Positions 37,443 through 47,586 of a DNA stretch of 64,000 nt are shown piece by piece. The DNA lies in assembly GCA_023512835.1 (NCBI GenBank), contig CM042088.1, positions 44,284,771-44,348,770 on the forward strand. The letters are read 5' to 3'. Source of the DNA: Taxillus chinensis (Eukaryota > Streptophyta > Magnoliopsida > Santalales > Loranthaceae). Numbering within the stretch: the first letter of the stretch is position 1; every line of letters starts with the position of its first letter. The notes under the pieces are model-generated. The model saw nothing but the letters and a program-made list of their open reading frames with translations, made no database searches and had not been told where the DNA came from. The translations under genes were made by a program, and so were the position numbers.

Positions 37443-37907
37443 TTAGGGTTAGGGTTTTTGATACTTCTTGCGATTTCGCCTCGCAGCGTCGCGAGTCCTT
37501 CGCTTCTTCTCCTCCTGCTTGTTCTCGAAGTACCTCCGTCGCCTGACCTCACGGATGATACCCAGCTTCATCACCTCCCTCCGGAACCGATTCAGGAGCC
37601 TATCCTCCGACTCGTTCTCGTCCACCACCACCTGAACGTTGTACGCCGATTTGAAGAACATGACATTCGCGTTGGCCAGGGAAGGACACACCACCGACAT
37701 CGAATCGGGGCCGGAGCTGACACTTAGAACATCGGAGGACGAACGGGGAGGAGTCAGGCAATCCCTTCTGGTGAGAGATTGGGTTGGCGGCGTCGAGAGA
37801 GAGGGGAGAGGAGCGAAAGAGAGGGTTGGGGAAGGTTTAGGCGCGCGAGGCCTCTTTGATGGCAAGAGCAGTGATAGGAAGTTGCAGAGAGGCGACGCGG
37901 TCGCCAT
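36988..37907 (-). CDS. 30S ribosomal protein bS21, chloroplastic
   Basis: Two exons on the minus strand, 37465-37907 and 36988-37114, join AA|G in frame to 189 residues. Residues 1 to about 75 form a Ser/Pro/Arg-rich transit peptide. Residues 83-148 hold the bS21 core (FKSAYNVQVVVDENESEDRL, NRFRREVMKLGII, RRRRYFENKQEEKKRR). Exon 2 adds a plant-specific tail ending in an acidic run and DNWDIPEG. If the first exon were read through, the protein would stop after KKYQKP; the intron model is preferred because exon 2 supplies the RFVPR and acidic NW(D/E)(I/L)PEG tail seen in other plant plastid S21 proteins. The Arabidopsis counterpart (GHS1, At3g27160) affects sugar response. The intron contains a telo-box and a (GA)n repeat. 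Confidence 0.9.
37388..37438. repeat. (GA)n microsatellite in the bS21 intron
   Basis: Fifty-one bases of uninterrupted AG dinucleotides, 26 bases from the exon 1 donor site. Confidence 0.95.
37443..37457 (-). promoter_or_regulatory. Telo-box (AAACCCTAACCCTAA) in the bS21 intron
   Basis: On the gene strand two joined telomere-like repeats follow the donor site by about 7 bases. Telo-boxes are frequent near the transcription starts of plant ribosomal-protein genes, where they act with other elements in dividing cells. Here the position is intronic and downstream of the first coding exon, so a role is only inferred. Confidence 0.5.
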
Positions 37908-38220
37908 TGGAGTGTGTGTAGTGGGTGTGCGGTTGTGTGAGTGGCTGGCTACCAGTTTGAGTTTCCCACGAAGAAGATGACGATGGGGTCGCCCTGAGTT
38001 GACTCGGACCGACGTTTCTGGGCCGCCATTGTACCAGAATTAGTGGCGGGACCCACTCAGGGCGGGCTGCATGCATTTAAGACCCATGGGATCACCCCCG
38101 TGGGCTTGTAGGTCTGGTGAATCGGTGATGGCCACCAGCCTACCGAATACCGATTTAGGCGGTGGGGACTACCCAATTTGGATGCGTATCGGGCATATAA
38201 TATCAAATTGGATTTTACCA

Positions 38221-38428
38221 CTTTTATTCGATGAATGTAAAACATAATATAGTTACCGGTTTAACTACATGCTTTAAAAACCATTATACTATGAAGAGTT
38301 GTGAGTGTTTATCAAACACAACATCACGAAAAAATCATTAACGTTTGATGAGATGGCATGACCTAGGGTGCATGATTGTACAATGAGTAAAATAAACTAA
38401 AATCTTACACCTATCAAAGAGTCAAGCG

Positions 38429-38486
<58 letters not shown>

Positions 38487-38812
38487 CATTCTTGGACAAC
38501 AACATTACATAGGCTAAGAATGTATTTGGTTGAATAACATGACCTTATTATAGTGTGTTAACTTCATTATACAAAATGAGATCCGAGTATTTTATGTTAA
38601 GGCAATACAACTACATCATATAAATTGATATTGGCTACATAAAAGATAATGGGACGAAATATATTTTTTAAAATTACCATCGATCCTTTTCCTTAATTCA
38701 GCTTAGGTCTCACTATTCAATGAATGTAAAACATAATACAGCTAATTACGTACTTAAAAAATCATTATATTACGTAGAGTTGAGAGTATTTATCGAACAT
38801 AATATTTTTAAA
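38221..38812. repeat. Spaced direct repeat of about 105 bp
   Basis: The block at 38221-38330 (ATGAATGTAAAACATAATAT, CTTTAAAAACCATTATA, GAGTTGTGAGTGTTTATC) recurs at 38710-38812 (ATGAATGTAAAACATAATAC, CTTAAAAAATCATTATA, GAGTTGAGAGTATTTATC). The copies lie about 490 bp apart in the same direction, with a TA microsatellite between. They could be ends of a decayed element or a local duplication. Confidence 0.65.
38433..38484. repeat. (TA)n microsatellite
   Basis: About 52 bases of TA dinucleotides between the two copies of the spaced direct repeat. Confidence 0.95.
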
Positions 38813-39955
38813 GCGACAAAACATATTTTTAAAAATGTTCTATAAACATAGGCTTTAGGAGATTGTTAACATCAATATTCGACAAATATACGTATGCAAT
38901 AATTTGAATGTTATATTAACAAAAACACTTCTAACATTTACATTTAAGAAGATAGTGTATAGGATTGGAATACACCGACTTAAGAACCCACACAATGATC
39001 AACATTAGAGGTATTAACTGCACTCTCTTTCCTTCTCCGTAGTTTTATATTATTAGATTTTACTGGTAAGGTTTTAATAAGGCAATATGCTTTTTTATAC
39101 ACCAAATATCTATACTAACTTTTCTTTATTTAATTTTTATCCCATGCTGGATTTTGTTAAATAGTCTTTTAACAAGCTAATATTTTACATTGTCATTCGA
39201 AGGGAAGTACTGTAAAAAGTAACCATATATTCGTAATGTTTGATATATCATAGTTATGTAGTAAATGGTACAAGTGCCCTAATAATCCTAGGAATTATTA
39301 CTATTGTATTCATGATTTTTCACACTAAACATGAAACTCATATTATCCATTTAAAATATAAAAACGGCGTTCATTCTCTCTGCTCTCTCCCTTTTCTTTC
39401 CATTTCAGAATAAAACCAGTAATATTCATTCGAGAAAAATTTTACTCAACTCGGGTTGAACCTTGATCCGAGACAAGAATGATAGCCAACCCACTGACTA
39501 TCCCTACTCGTAACACCAACAACCAAAGCTTTGGGCCAAACGGGTTCAAAATTAATTTTCAATTTCAAGCTTATCCAAACGCATCCCATCCTAATTACAT
39601 ATCCATTTCCTGCCCGCCTCAACCAATACCCAATTTAATGGGCATTCAAAAGGTAGGTCAGTAGGTGCAATTGACATTTGCAAGCTATCAATTCAATTTG
39701 ATTTTTAAGAGAAAGGTTCCCTCGTAGAGGCTATCAAAGAAGCAAAACTGTCGGATCGGGTTACAAAAGAGAAATGGAGTCAAGCTTGCCCATTTTATTT
39801 GTCTTACCAACGAAAGGTGCGCTTTCCCTTCCTTCCGTTCATAATCAAACCAAACAAATACCATATATCATAAGTGGCTTGGTCCAGCAAATGGACATAG
39901 CACAACAGTAATAAACCAATAAACCAACGCATCACTGAAGGTGCGCACAATCGGT

Positions 39956-42900
39956 CTACATGTTAGAGCGCCCAACTCGAACCTGAACACGATGCCATGA
40001 GGTGTTGAGTACGCCTCTCAGGTTCCATATGTCTTCCACATTTTCAGGTTGGACATTTGCAGCACAATCCACCTGCCCATGCATGGAAGACACAACCGTC
40101 ATTGGATAAAGAGCAAACATCTGCCTTCGACAAGCCTCATGGATCCAACTCATACAACTTTATGTCTATTTCACATATGAACAGGTTATATATTATGATG
40201 GACCAAATGAATACATATCGGATATGCATCGAAATAGGGGTTGCTAGGGGAAAACCACACCCAATCAGGACTCAGCACCTCTTCATGTACTGCTTTAATT
40301 GCTTGATTCATAATCAGTGGAAAATTTTGGCTACTAAAGGAAAGAGAAGGCGTGACTAGAAAAAAAATATGGGACTTACGGCTTTGGCTACTATCTCAGT
40401 TCCATATGGAACATCAAGTTCAGCCTCAAATAACACCCAGGCCCACTTGTCACTGCTAATATCATCTGCAACATATGGACTGCCATTCTTCTGGTATCTG
40501 GTGGCTTCAACCCAGGATTTGCCACCATCGCCCGATACATCTACTCTCTCAATTCCACGCCCACCTCCTGATACTGCATATCCACGAATATGTATCTGCA
40601 CATCAATTAATAGCAATGTAAGAGATCTAGGTTCACTTGTCTGAATTTCAAGGCTGTGTAAATCCTAAAGCAATATAATCATTACATTTGGAAAATTATA
40701 CTTGCACATATAATTTCAAGGCTGTGTAAGCCGTGCATGCTCACTCTTCCTGTCGTTGGATTGATTTTTTAAAAAATAATAAATAAAGTCAATCCAACAG
40801 CAAAAAAGGTGACCCTACACGGCTTACCTGTAGCAAAACTCCTACCTTTACTCCTATCTTTTTCAAGGTTTTCTTAAAGTTCCTTAAAGCAGCTATTTTT
40901 GCAAATTGTGGCACACACTTAAATGAATATGCTTGTGTATAGCAGTCATGCTTTTATGTGTTTATAAAACATGCTAGTGCAGAGAGAACTAACCTTTCCA
41001 GGCTTTATCACATTCACATCATCTAGAGAACATATTGCACTCTGTGAATCAGAAACTTTACTATTAGGATCAGTCAAGTCATTAAATTGTCCTGAAATTA
41101 CGGACCTTAAAAGATATTCAAGTATGCGTCTTGCTAAAGTAAAAGTTTTGTGCAGATATTTGAATGAGCTTACGTTTCCAGCGCTATGCTTTACCTTAAT
41201 GCCAACTAATATCTAACCATTAAAAGTACAGAAAAATATACCAAAAAATGTAGTAGAAAAAAAGTGTATCAATAATAATGATGCATAATATACTGAATGG
41301 TCATAATAATAATATCAATGCCTCTGCCCAAACCAAAGAATAAATCTTGATAATATACCTGAACAGGGAAATCCATCAGAGGCCTCCTAGTAGACCAAAC
41401 AATATTTTCCCAAGTCACTGAAGGTGGAAACATTTTATAGTCCTTTTGCATAAAAAATCCCTGAAGGGAAAAAGGCAGTCATATAATCTGAATAGTGGAA
41501 GAATTTTTTTTTTAAAATTATTATGAAGGAACATTTTCCAATTTCCAACCTGACATTCTTCTTCCATTATGTTTATTGAATCCAGCCATTTAACAGAACG
41601 GGCACCAATAACCCCAGGTACAACTACACGCAGCGGATACCCATGGTCTCTGTTGAGAACCTTTGGCATGATCAAACAAAAGGCAGTAACATTAAGCAAT
41701 AGCACTAATCATAGGACACAATAAATAGTAAGGAAAGGAAAGCTTTTGAAATTTGTACAGAAAATAATGATTTGTAAATCAATAATATAAAGAAAATATT
41801 CACAATTTTTAACTTTAAGTCTCTTGCAACCTCTGTCCCCTTTTAATAATCTTGACACCCCCTTCAGCTTGTCAGTTTTTTTCTTTTTCTTCTTCATTTG
41901 TTTCGGGGCTCACTTACATGTTTTCTAGATCCTTTGGCCCATCCAGAAGAAAAGGTTAAGCATATACAACCCACATAGAAGCAAAGCATCAGTTTAAGGT
42001 ATTGAAATTCAGAAAACTATTAAGGCTACCTAATGGGCAATCCTTTGCTGTGGGACAGGTGGCGAGGCTTCATCATAGTGCTTTGGCTGTGATTAGCCAG
42101 CACAGTTAAAATTGATTTATTCTATGGCCACCTCTCAAAGAAAGATTACAAATTGAAGAGATTTTTTATGCAAAAAAGGCCATTCAAAGGTCTTGAATAA
42201 ATATTCAACAAAGCAGTTAGCAATGTCAAAGGACTCCAGTTGCTCTAGATTAGAAAAGCATATAAAAGTACTAAAATAAAGAGATCTTTGAGGACACTGA
42301 CTTCATTAAAATTTTCAGAAAAGATATAGTGGTGTCAATCCATAGGGTGATGAGGGGAAGAGAACACATTGTTTCCAAGGGTTGGCTAGTCTTATCGATC
42401 TATTTTTGCTCAAATAAGGCATACATTAAAAAAAATTATGATCCATTTTTAAAAAGATAAATTATAGTGACTGTTTGTTTTGGATTTATATTAGGTTTTC
42501 CATGTCATTTACACCCTTTCAACTCCATATTTCTTGCTTAAAGCCCAAAGGCTTCTTTTGTATTATTAGAACCTTGCAAACATGTAAAGAAAGTAACAGA
42601 TCCAAAGGGTGCAAGCTTTTGAAGTAGATAAATATCCACTTTCAAAGGAATGGTTCAATTACTTTTCCATTCATCATGAATGCAAGTAATACATCAGCTT
42701 CCGGATTTGTAGCCTGACTCAATGGAATTGATGCCTTGTAAGGACCTCCGTTCTCCTCCTATATTTTTTCAAAAACAAAAATGACTATAGTATCAAATCA
42801 AAATTAACCTAGTAAGAAATAGAAATTGAAAGGAAAGTTAAGATTTAATATTTGGGAAAATAAGGTAATTACCTTGCACATATCAATGCTTACAAATTCA

Positions 42901-45388
42901 ACATGTTTCCCACCTGAATGTGTAGTACTTGTCAATTTAGGTATGCCAATAAGTTCAAGAACATCTGCCAATTTTGCACCACCCCATACAGCTGAAAGCT
43001 CACAGAAAATTATTGAAAATAAATAACAGAGAACCTGAAATTTGACAATATCGATAAATTTTTAATATGAATGAAGCAGAATTTACACAATATTCAATAA
43101 AAAGTTCAGTTTGGCACACAAGGATCACCTCCATGAAATGGGATCCAGCCATGGTCCCATAGTCGAAAAGGTGATTTTAGGGCCACATCCATGGAATGAG
43201 AGGAAATGGAAAGAAAATTAAAAAAAAACTTATTATGGTATCTACTCTTTTTATTACATGTGATTAGGTATGCATCCAATCAAAAAGTGTGTAAAAATTC
43301 AAATATTCTATGAAATTGGTTAACTTGGCATCCAGAATAAGACTAACATTCCCCCACATGATATTTGCATTTCATGGTACTTTCCTGGCAGACTATTCCA
43401 TGATTTATACACTATTTATAAGCGAATTTATTATGCTGAAAAAAACTATCATAGAATTAAGACATAAAACAAACCATTTCCAAGAGCAGCAATGTCCCAG
43501 CCAACTCCCTTCACTTTTCTAGCTTTACTCATTGCAGTCCTCCTGTTACCTGCACACTTTTCACTCAAAAAAAACCAAATCACAGATATAATGGAAGTTA
43601 ACCCAAAAAGTGAAGGTCCTATTGCCAATGTTCCTAAACTTCAAGATGAGAAGCATCAACAACTCAGGTAAAAAACTAGACAGAAAAGATGTAATAAATC
43701 ATACTTGTAGAGTAGCAGTAACGTCATATTTTGGAAGTTTCCTGTCAATTAGAAATATAATAACGGATAACCATTGACATAGAAATTTGTCATGACACTA
43801 TTTAGTACAAACTTTTGTGAATGATGATGTGCGTTCCTTGAAGCGTACTCCACCTGATATCTTTCATTGAAAGCCTCCTGGGTGTTTCACCCAAACAATT
43901 GATTGAAACACAGTATCTGCTCTGCCAAACAAATCCCAATAAAGAGAAAACATGCTGAAGCTGCCTCATGTTAACCACACTGATTCTGATTGAGAAATGT
44001 TAGTCTAACCTTTCTATGTCCTCAACTATTGGGATCGGTCCATGATTTCTCTTGTAGAAAAACTCCACTGGAGTAATATAAGAGGAAATCAAGTCTGAGC
44101 GTTGTGGCTCGGCATTAAAAGGCTCCTGCATCACAAACAACAGAACATTTTTCAGCTCATTACGTAAGAATGGGTTAAAAACAGGTTCAACTAAACATAT
44201 GTAAGGAATATGAGAATTGCATCTTTATTTCCTTATACAAATCACAGTCCGGCAGAGCACAATTTGGTTTGCAAACGCTTGTTTCAAACACCCCAGGTGT
44301 AATGCAAGTGAAAAAACAAACACGTACATAAAATGATGAAAATAACCAAAATAAAATCTACCTTTATCATAACTTTCTTTTAATCTGTCCCTTTTTTATA
44401 CTTCAGTGTTCATGAGTGACTCAGAATTATTTTGAGCAGAACTTCTGAACTCAAATATACACATGATTTTAAACAGTGTCTACAATTACGATTTCTTTGT
44501 AGCTCAATATAAGCTCCCAAAAGCTCACCTGGCATCTCCTTAATTTTTCATTGTGTTAACCAAAGGTTTGAGTCTCCCCTATTACAGTAATGAGCTTTTA
44601 TCTCCTTTTATCCTATCCTATTCCTAGGCCTATGAACCAAAAAAACAATACAGCAACAATAACTGAGCCTTCATCTCAATAATTGGGGTCAGCTATATGG
44701 AACAACAAAATCAAATTCAATCAGGCGCGTCCGCTCATGTCAATCTACTAATTTACTCTCATCAATTCTTAAAACACTCATATCCTTTTACATAACTTGC
44801 ATTCAAGTTTTTTAGTGGCCTCTGAACAAAAAAATAATAACAATATACATAAGGCTTTGTGACTATGCTGCCCACGCCATCCTGCACTAATAAAGCGCAA
44901 CACACGCGCATATATATATATATATATATATATGATAACTCCCCAAACTTATCTTAGAGGCTGCCTGGGGGAGTTTGTTTTCGTTGATAAACACCTGTTT
45001 TAAAATACCCAAAGTGCTTGGCAACTTTGTTGTTTATAAAAGCATTCATTTCAGTTCTATATGCATCATCATCTAACGCATTCGACTGTAATGCATACGG
45101 AAACTAACAAACGGCGATCCAATAAGGTTAAGGTTGAAAACATGAAATGAAAACATAATATGATAGAATTAAACCTTAAACCCAATTCAATACTAAAAAT
45201 CCTCAGCGTGGAAAGAAACGAAAATCCTAATCACAGCCACGGACGCACGGACTAGGACAGCAACAGTAATAGCGGTAACAGCATCAAGAACAACAAATGT
45301 ATAGAAACCATGCCTTGGAGTTGATTACGAGAGAGGGGTGGCGAGAGGGTTCGAGGGCATAATCTGATGGGCCTTTCAACCCCGGCAT
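39956..45388 (-). CDS. SOX: Sulfite oxidase, peroxisomal molybdoenzyme
   Basis: Oxidises sulfite to sulfate. Twelve exons on the minus strand: 45314-45388, 44010-44125, 43854-43919, 43705-43741, 43475-43556, 42873-42991, 42663-42758, 41550-41660, 41359-41460, 40994-41041, 40380-40595 and 39956-40072. All join in frame to 394 residues; Arabidopsis SO has 393. The plant enzyme has only the molybdopterin and dimerisation domains, without the animal heme domain, and that is what is seen. Start [20 protein letters not shown]; Moco-binding Cys99 in [76 protein letters not shown]. The C-terminus is SNM, a non-canonical PTS1-type tripeptide (SNL in Arabidopsis). Intron 1 appears to use a GC donor (AAG|GCATGG); a GT donor 15 bases upstream would remove VINSK. 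Intron 10 holds a foldback element. Confidence 0.95.
40726..40827. mobile_element. Foldback MITE in sulfite oxidase intron 10
   Basis: About 102 bp. Ends are GTAAGCCGTG and CACGGCTTAC, exact inverse complements, and an inner pair CGTTGGATTGA / TCAATCCAAC continues the hairpin toward an A/T loop. CTGT flanks both sides and may be the target duplication. A truncated copy of the left flank (TTCAAGGCTGTGTAA) also occurs 65-70 bases upstream. No coding capacity. Confidence 0.7.
44911..44933. repeat. (TA)n microsatellite in sulfite oxidase intron 1
   Basis: Short AT dinucleotide run inside the 1.2-kb first intron. Confidence 0.9.
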
Positions 45389-47586
45389 TTCCTCCTCGTC
45401 CTTCTCCGAAGCGAGATTGATTTGATTGCTGGAGCGTGAAGAGCAAAACGAACCAACCCAGAGCCAAACACCGAGGTGTCTTACAGGGAAAGGAGAGAAA
45501 ACAAATTCCCTCACGGCGCACTTTTAACTTTCTCGTAAAACCCACAAAGCAGGCATGGAATACTCTTTTCTTTTCTTCTTCTAATAAAATTTGGTTTTCA
45601 AATTATATTGGTGTTAATTGTATTTTATCATTTGTATTTGTCACATGTAACTACTAATATTTTATTATTTTTAATTTTATATACTCAAAAATAACTATTA
45701 TATTTTAAAAATAAAAATAAAAAAATAATCAAAACAAACAGATATTTTCCTTTACTCTTATCAAGTTTTTGTTGAAGGATAATTGTCAAACTTATTGATC
45801 TAATTAAATATAATTTGTTTTTCAAAATAAAATAGTGTAAAAGGAAATCTCAAATAATTACTTTATCATTGTACATATCAAATAATATCATAATATCCAT
45901 CAAAGTCCTAATTTTATCTTATGTATAATATTATTATTTTAATCTCTTATTTGGTTTTAACCAATATAAAACTTATATTATCTTGTAGTTAAAAAATAAT
46001 TTAATGGTACTTTAATTACATCAAATCCTTCGAACTACCCTTTAAACACATTACTTAGTTCACTGATTTTTAAGTTTTAAGATTAAGGTTTGTAAGTTTT
46101 CTTATACAGCTTTAAGTATAGTACACATATAAAAGCAAATATATAAAGCCTAAGATAGAAAATAAATAAAGTGGTTCATTTAACCTAACCTATTACAATA
46201 ATGGTGAACTTTCTACTTTTATTCATAGAAATCCACTAAATAAAGATCACTAAATGGCGTGTTTCTTCGGTTTTTCCTCTTAATTATAGTTTTATTGATA
46301 ATTGCTAACGAATTCTACTAAAAAATATATCAAGACCCACAAAATCTAGAATTCCATCCATAAAGCATAAAGTAAACCCACATGCTTGTCTCTTTCTTTC
46401 CACCATTTAATTTGAGTATCATGTCATGTCACTTTTTACCATTCATCAAAATGATCTTTTAGAACTACAAGTAAAATGGTGCATTTTATTATTGTAGAGG
46501 TCGACTTAGACCATGACATCTCTCTCGGACTTGGTTATTGATCTTGAGTAATTGCCTCATATTGGCCCTTGAACAAGTGACCTTCGGTCTCAAGCATTGC
46601 TCTCGAACTAGCGCTCATTCTTGAGCAATTGGCCTTTGATCTCGAGTTTTTTTTTTTTAAATGTTTAGATTTTAAAAATAATATTTTAATTTATAGAAAG
46701 TGAACCGGTTTTCTTTTGAAGAAATACGGCAGATTTGTAAAAGTAAAAAATATATAAAAATGACAAGTTGATATTCATGATGTTTTGTATTGCCAATCTA
46801 CCTGTAGTTTGGGATAATGCATATTATGCCACTTTCCTTTTTTTTTTTTTAAATAGTTGATGATCAACCAACCTTATATTAACGAAACTCTGAAGGGGTC
46901 TGTCTGGTAAAGGCTATGGACGGCTACGATACACATACCCACCGCAACAAAGACAAACCACGCAGCATCACATGGACTAAAAGCAATCTTGCCACATACT
47001 TGGATTTGTCTCACTTGGCTTGACTCCCTCGTTTGCTAATTTTTCGCCTAATCACATTTTTTTCCCCTGGTAGCCTTTTACCCCTGCACCGTTTTGTCCT
47101 CTTTAGTTTTTTTTTTCCAATTTGTTAATTGTTACCTAGGCAACAAGATCAACCCTTTTTAGTTCTTCTTGTTCCTTTGTTTTTAATGTGATCATCAGTA
47201 ATGACCTGCTTTCCGCTTCAGGTGAGAAGTAATGTTCGAGCAGACCCTTATTTTGGGCTTTTCTTTTCATGTACCCCTACGGCCCTACCCCTACAGACAT
47301 CCCAGAGCACCCAAAGATCAGCACTTTTTTCTTTACGGTAAATTGTGGGGTTGTGAAGTGGGGTGGGAAACCGTGCTTGCAAAAAAGGGTTCCATAAAAG
47401 ATCTCAACTCAAAAGTTTCAACTGTAAATTACCTAATTACAGTTCAAATATCGTACGAGCTGGAATTCTCAAGTGTGGAGATAATATATTACACTAAGAA
47501 ACCATAAACATTACAATCAAGTCTCCCTAGCGACTGATGAGTGCAGGGAAGTAAATAGATACTGGAGTGACTTACTCTACCCACCA
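45389..47586. other. Spacer between sulfite oxidase and EXO70
   Basis: Includes the sulfite oxidase promoter side (45389-45600) and AT-rich sequence with no gene. Between about 46540 and 46645 are imperfect repeats of a CTTGAGCAATTGGCCTT-like unit. Frames of up to 97 codons lack any domain. Confidence 0.6.
46540..46645. repeat. Imperfect short tandem repeats of a CTTGAG-AATTG-CC unit
   Basis: Variants are CTTGAGTAATTGCCTC, CTTGAACAAGTGACCTTCGG, CTCGAACTAGCGCTC and CTTGAGCAATTGGCCTTTG, spaced about 25-35 bases. Probably the decayed edge of a dispersed repeat. Confidence 0.45.

Larger units (their letters stand above)
37908..39955. other. Spacer between bS21 and sulfite oxidase
   Basis: Contains the bS21 promoter side (37908-38100, GC-richer), a spaced duplication (38221-38330 and 38710-38812), a long (TA)n run at 38433-38484 and the sulfite oxidase 3' flank. 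No gene is supported. Confidence 0.6.

Noticed and set aside
37449..37464. bS21 ending in KKYQKP by read-through of exon 1
   Set aside because: This would translate the intron donor and telo-box; splicing at 37465 to 37114 gives the longer tail typical of plant plastid S21.
43950..43975. TGAAGCTGCC string resembling the start of miR167
   Set aside because: Only the first ten bases match, it is antisense within a sulfite oxidase intron, and no precursor hairpin is visible.
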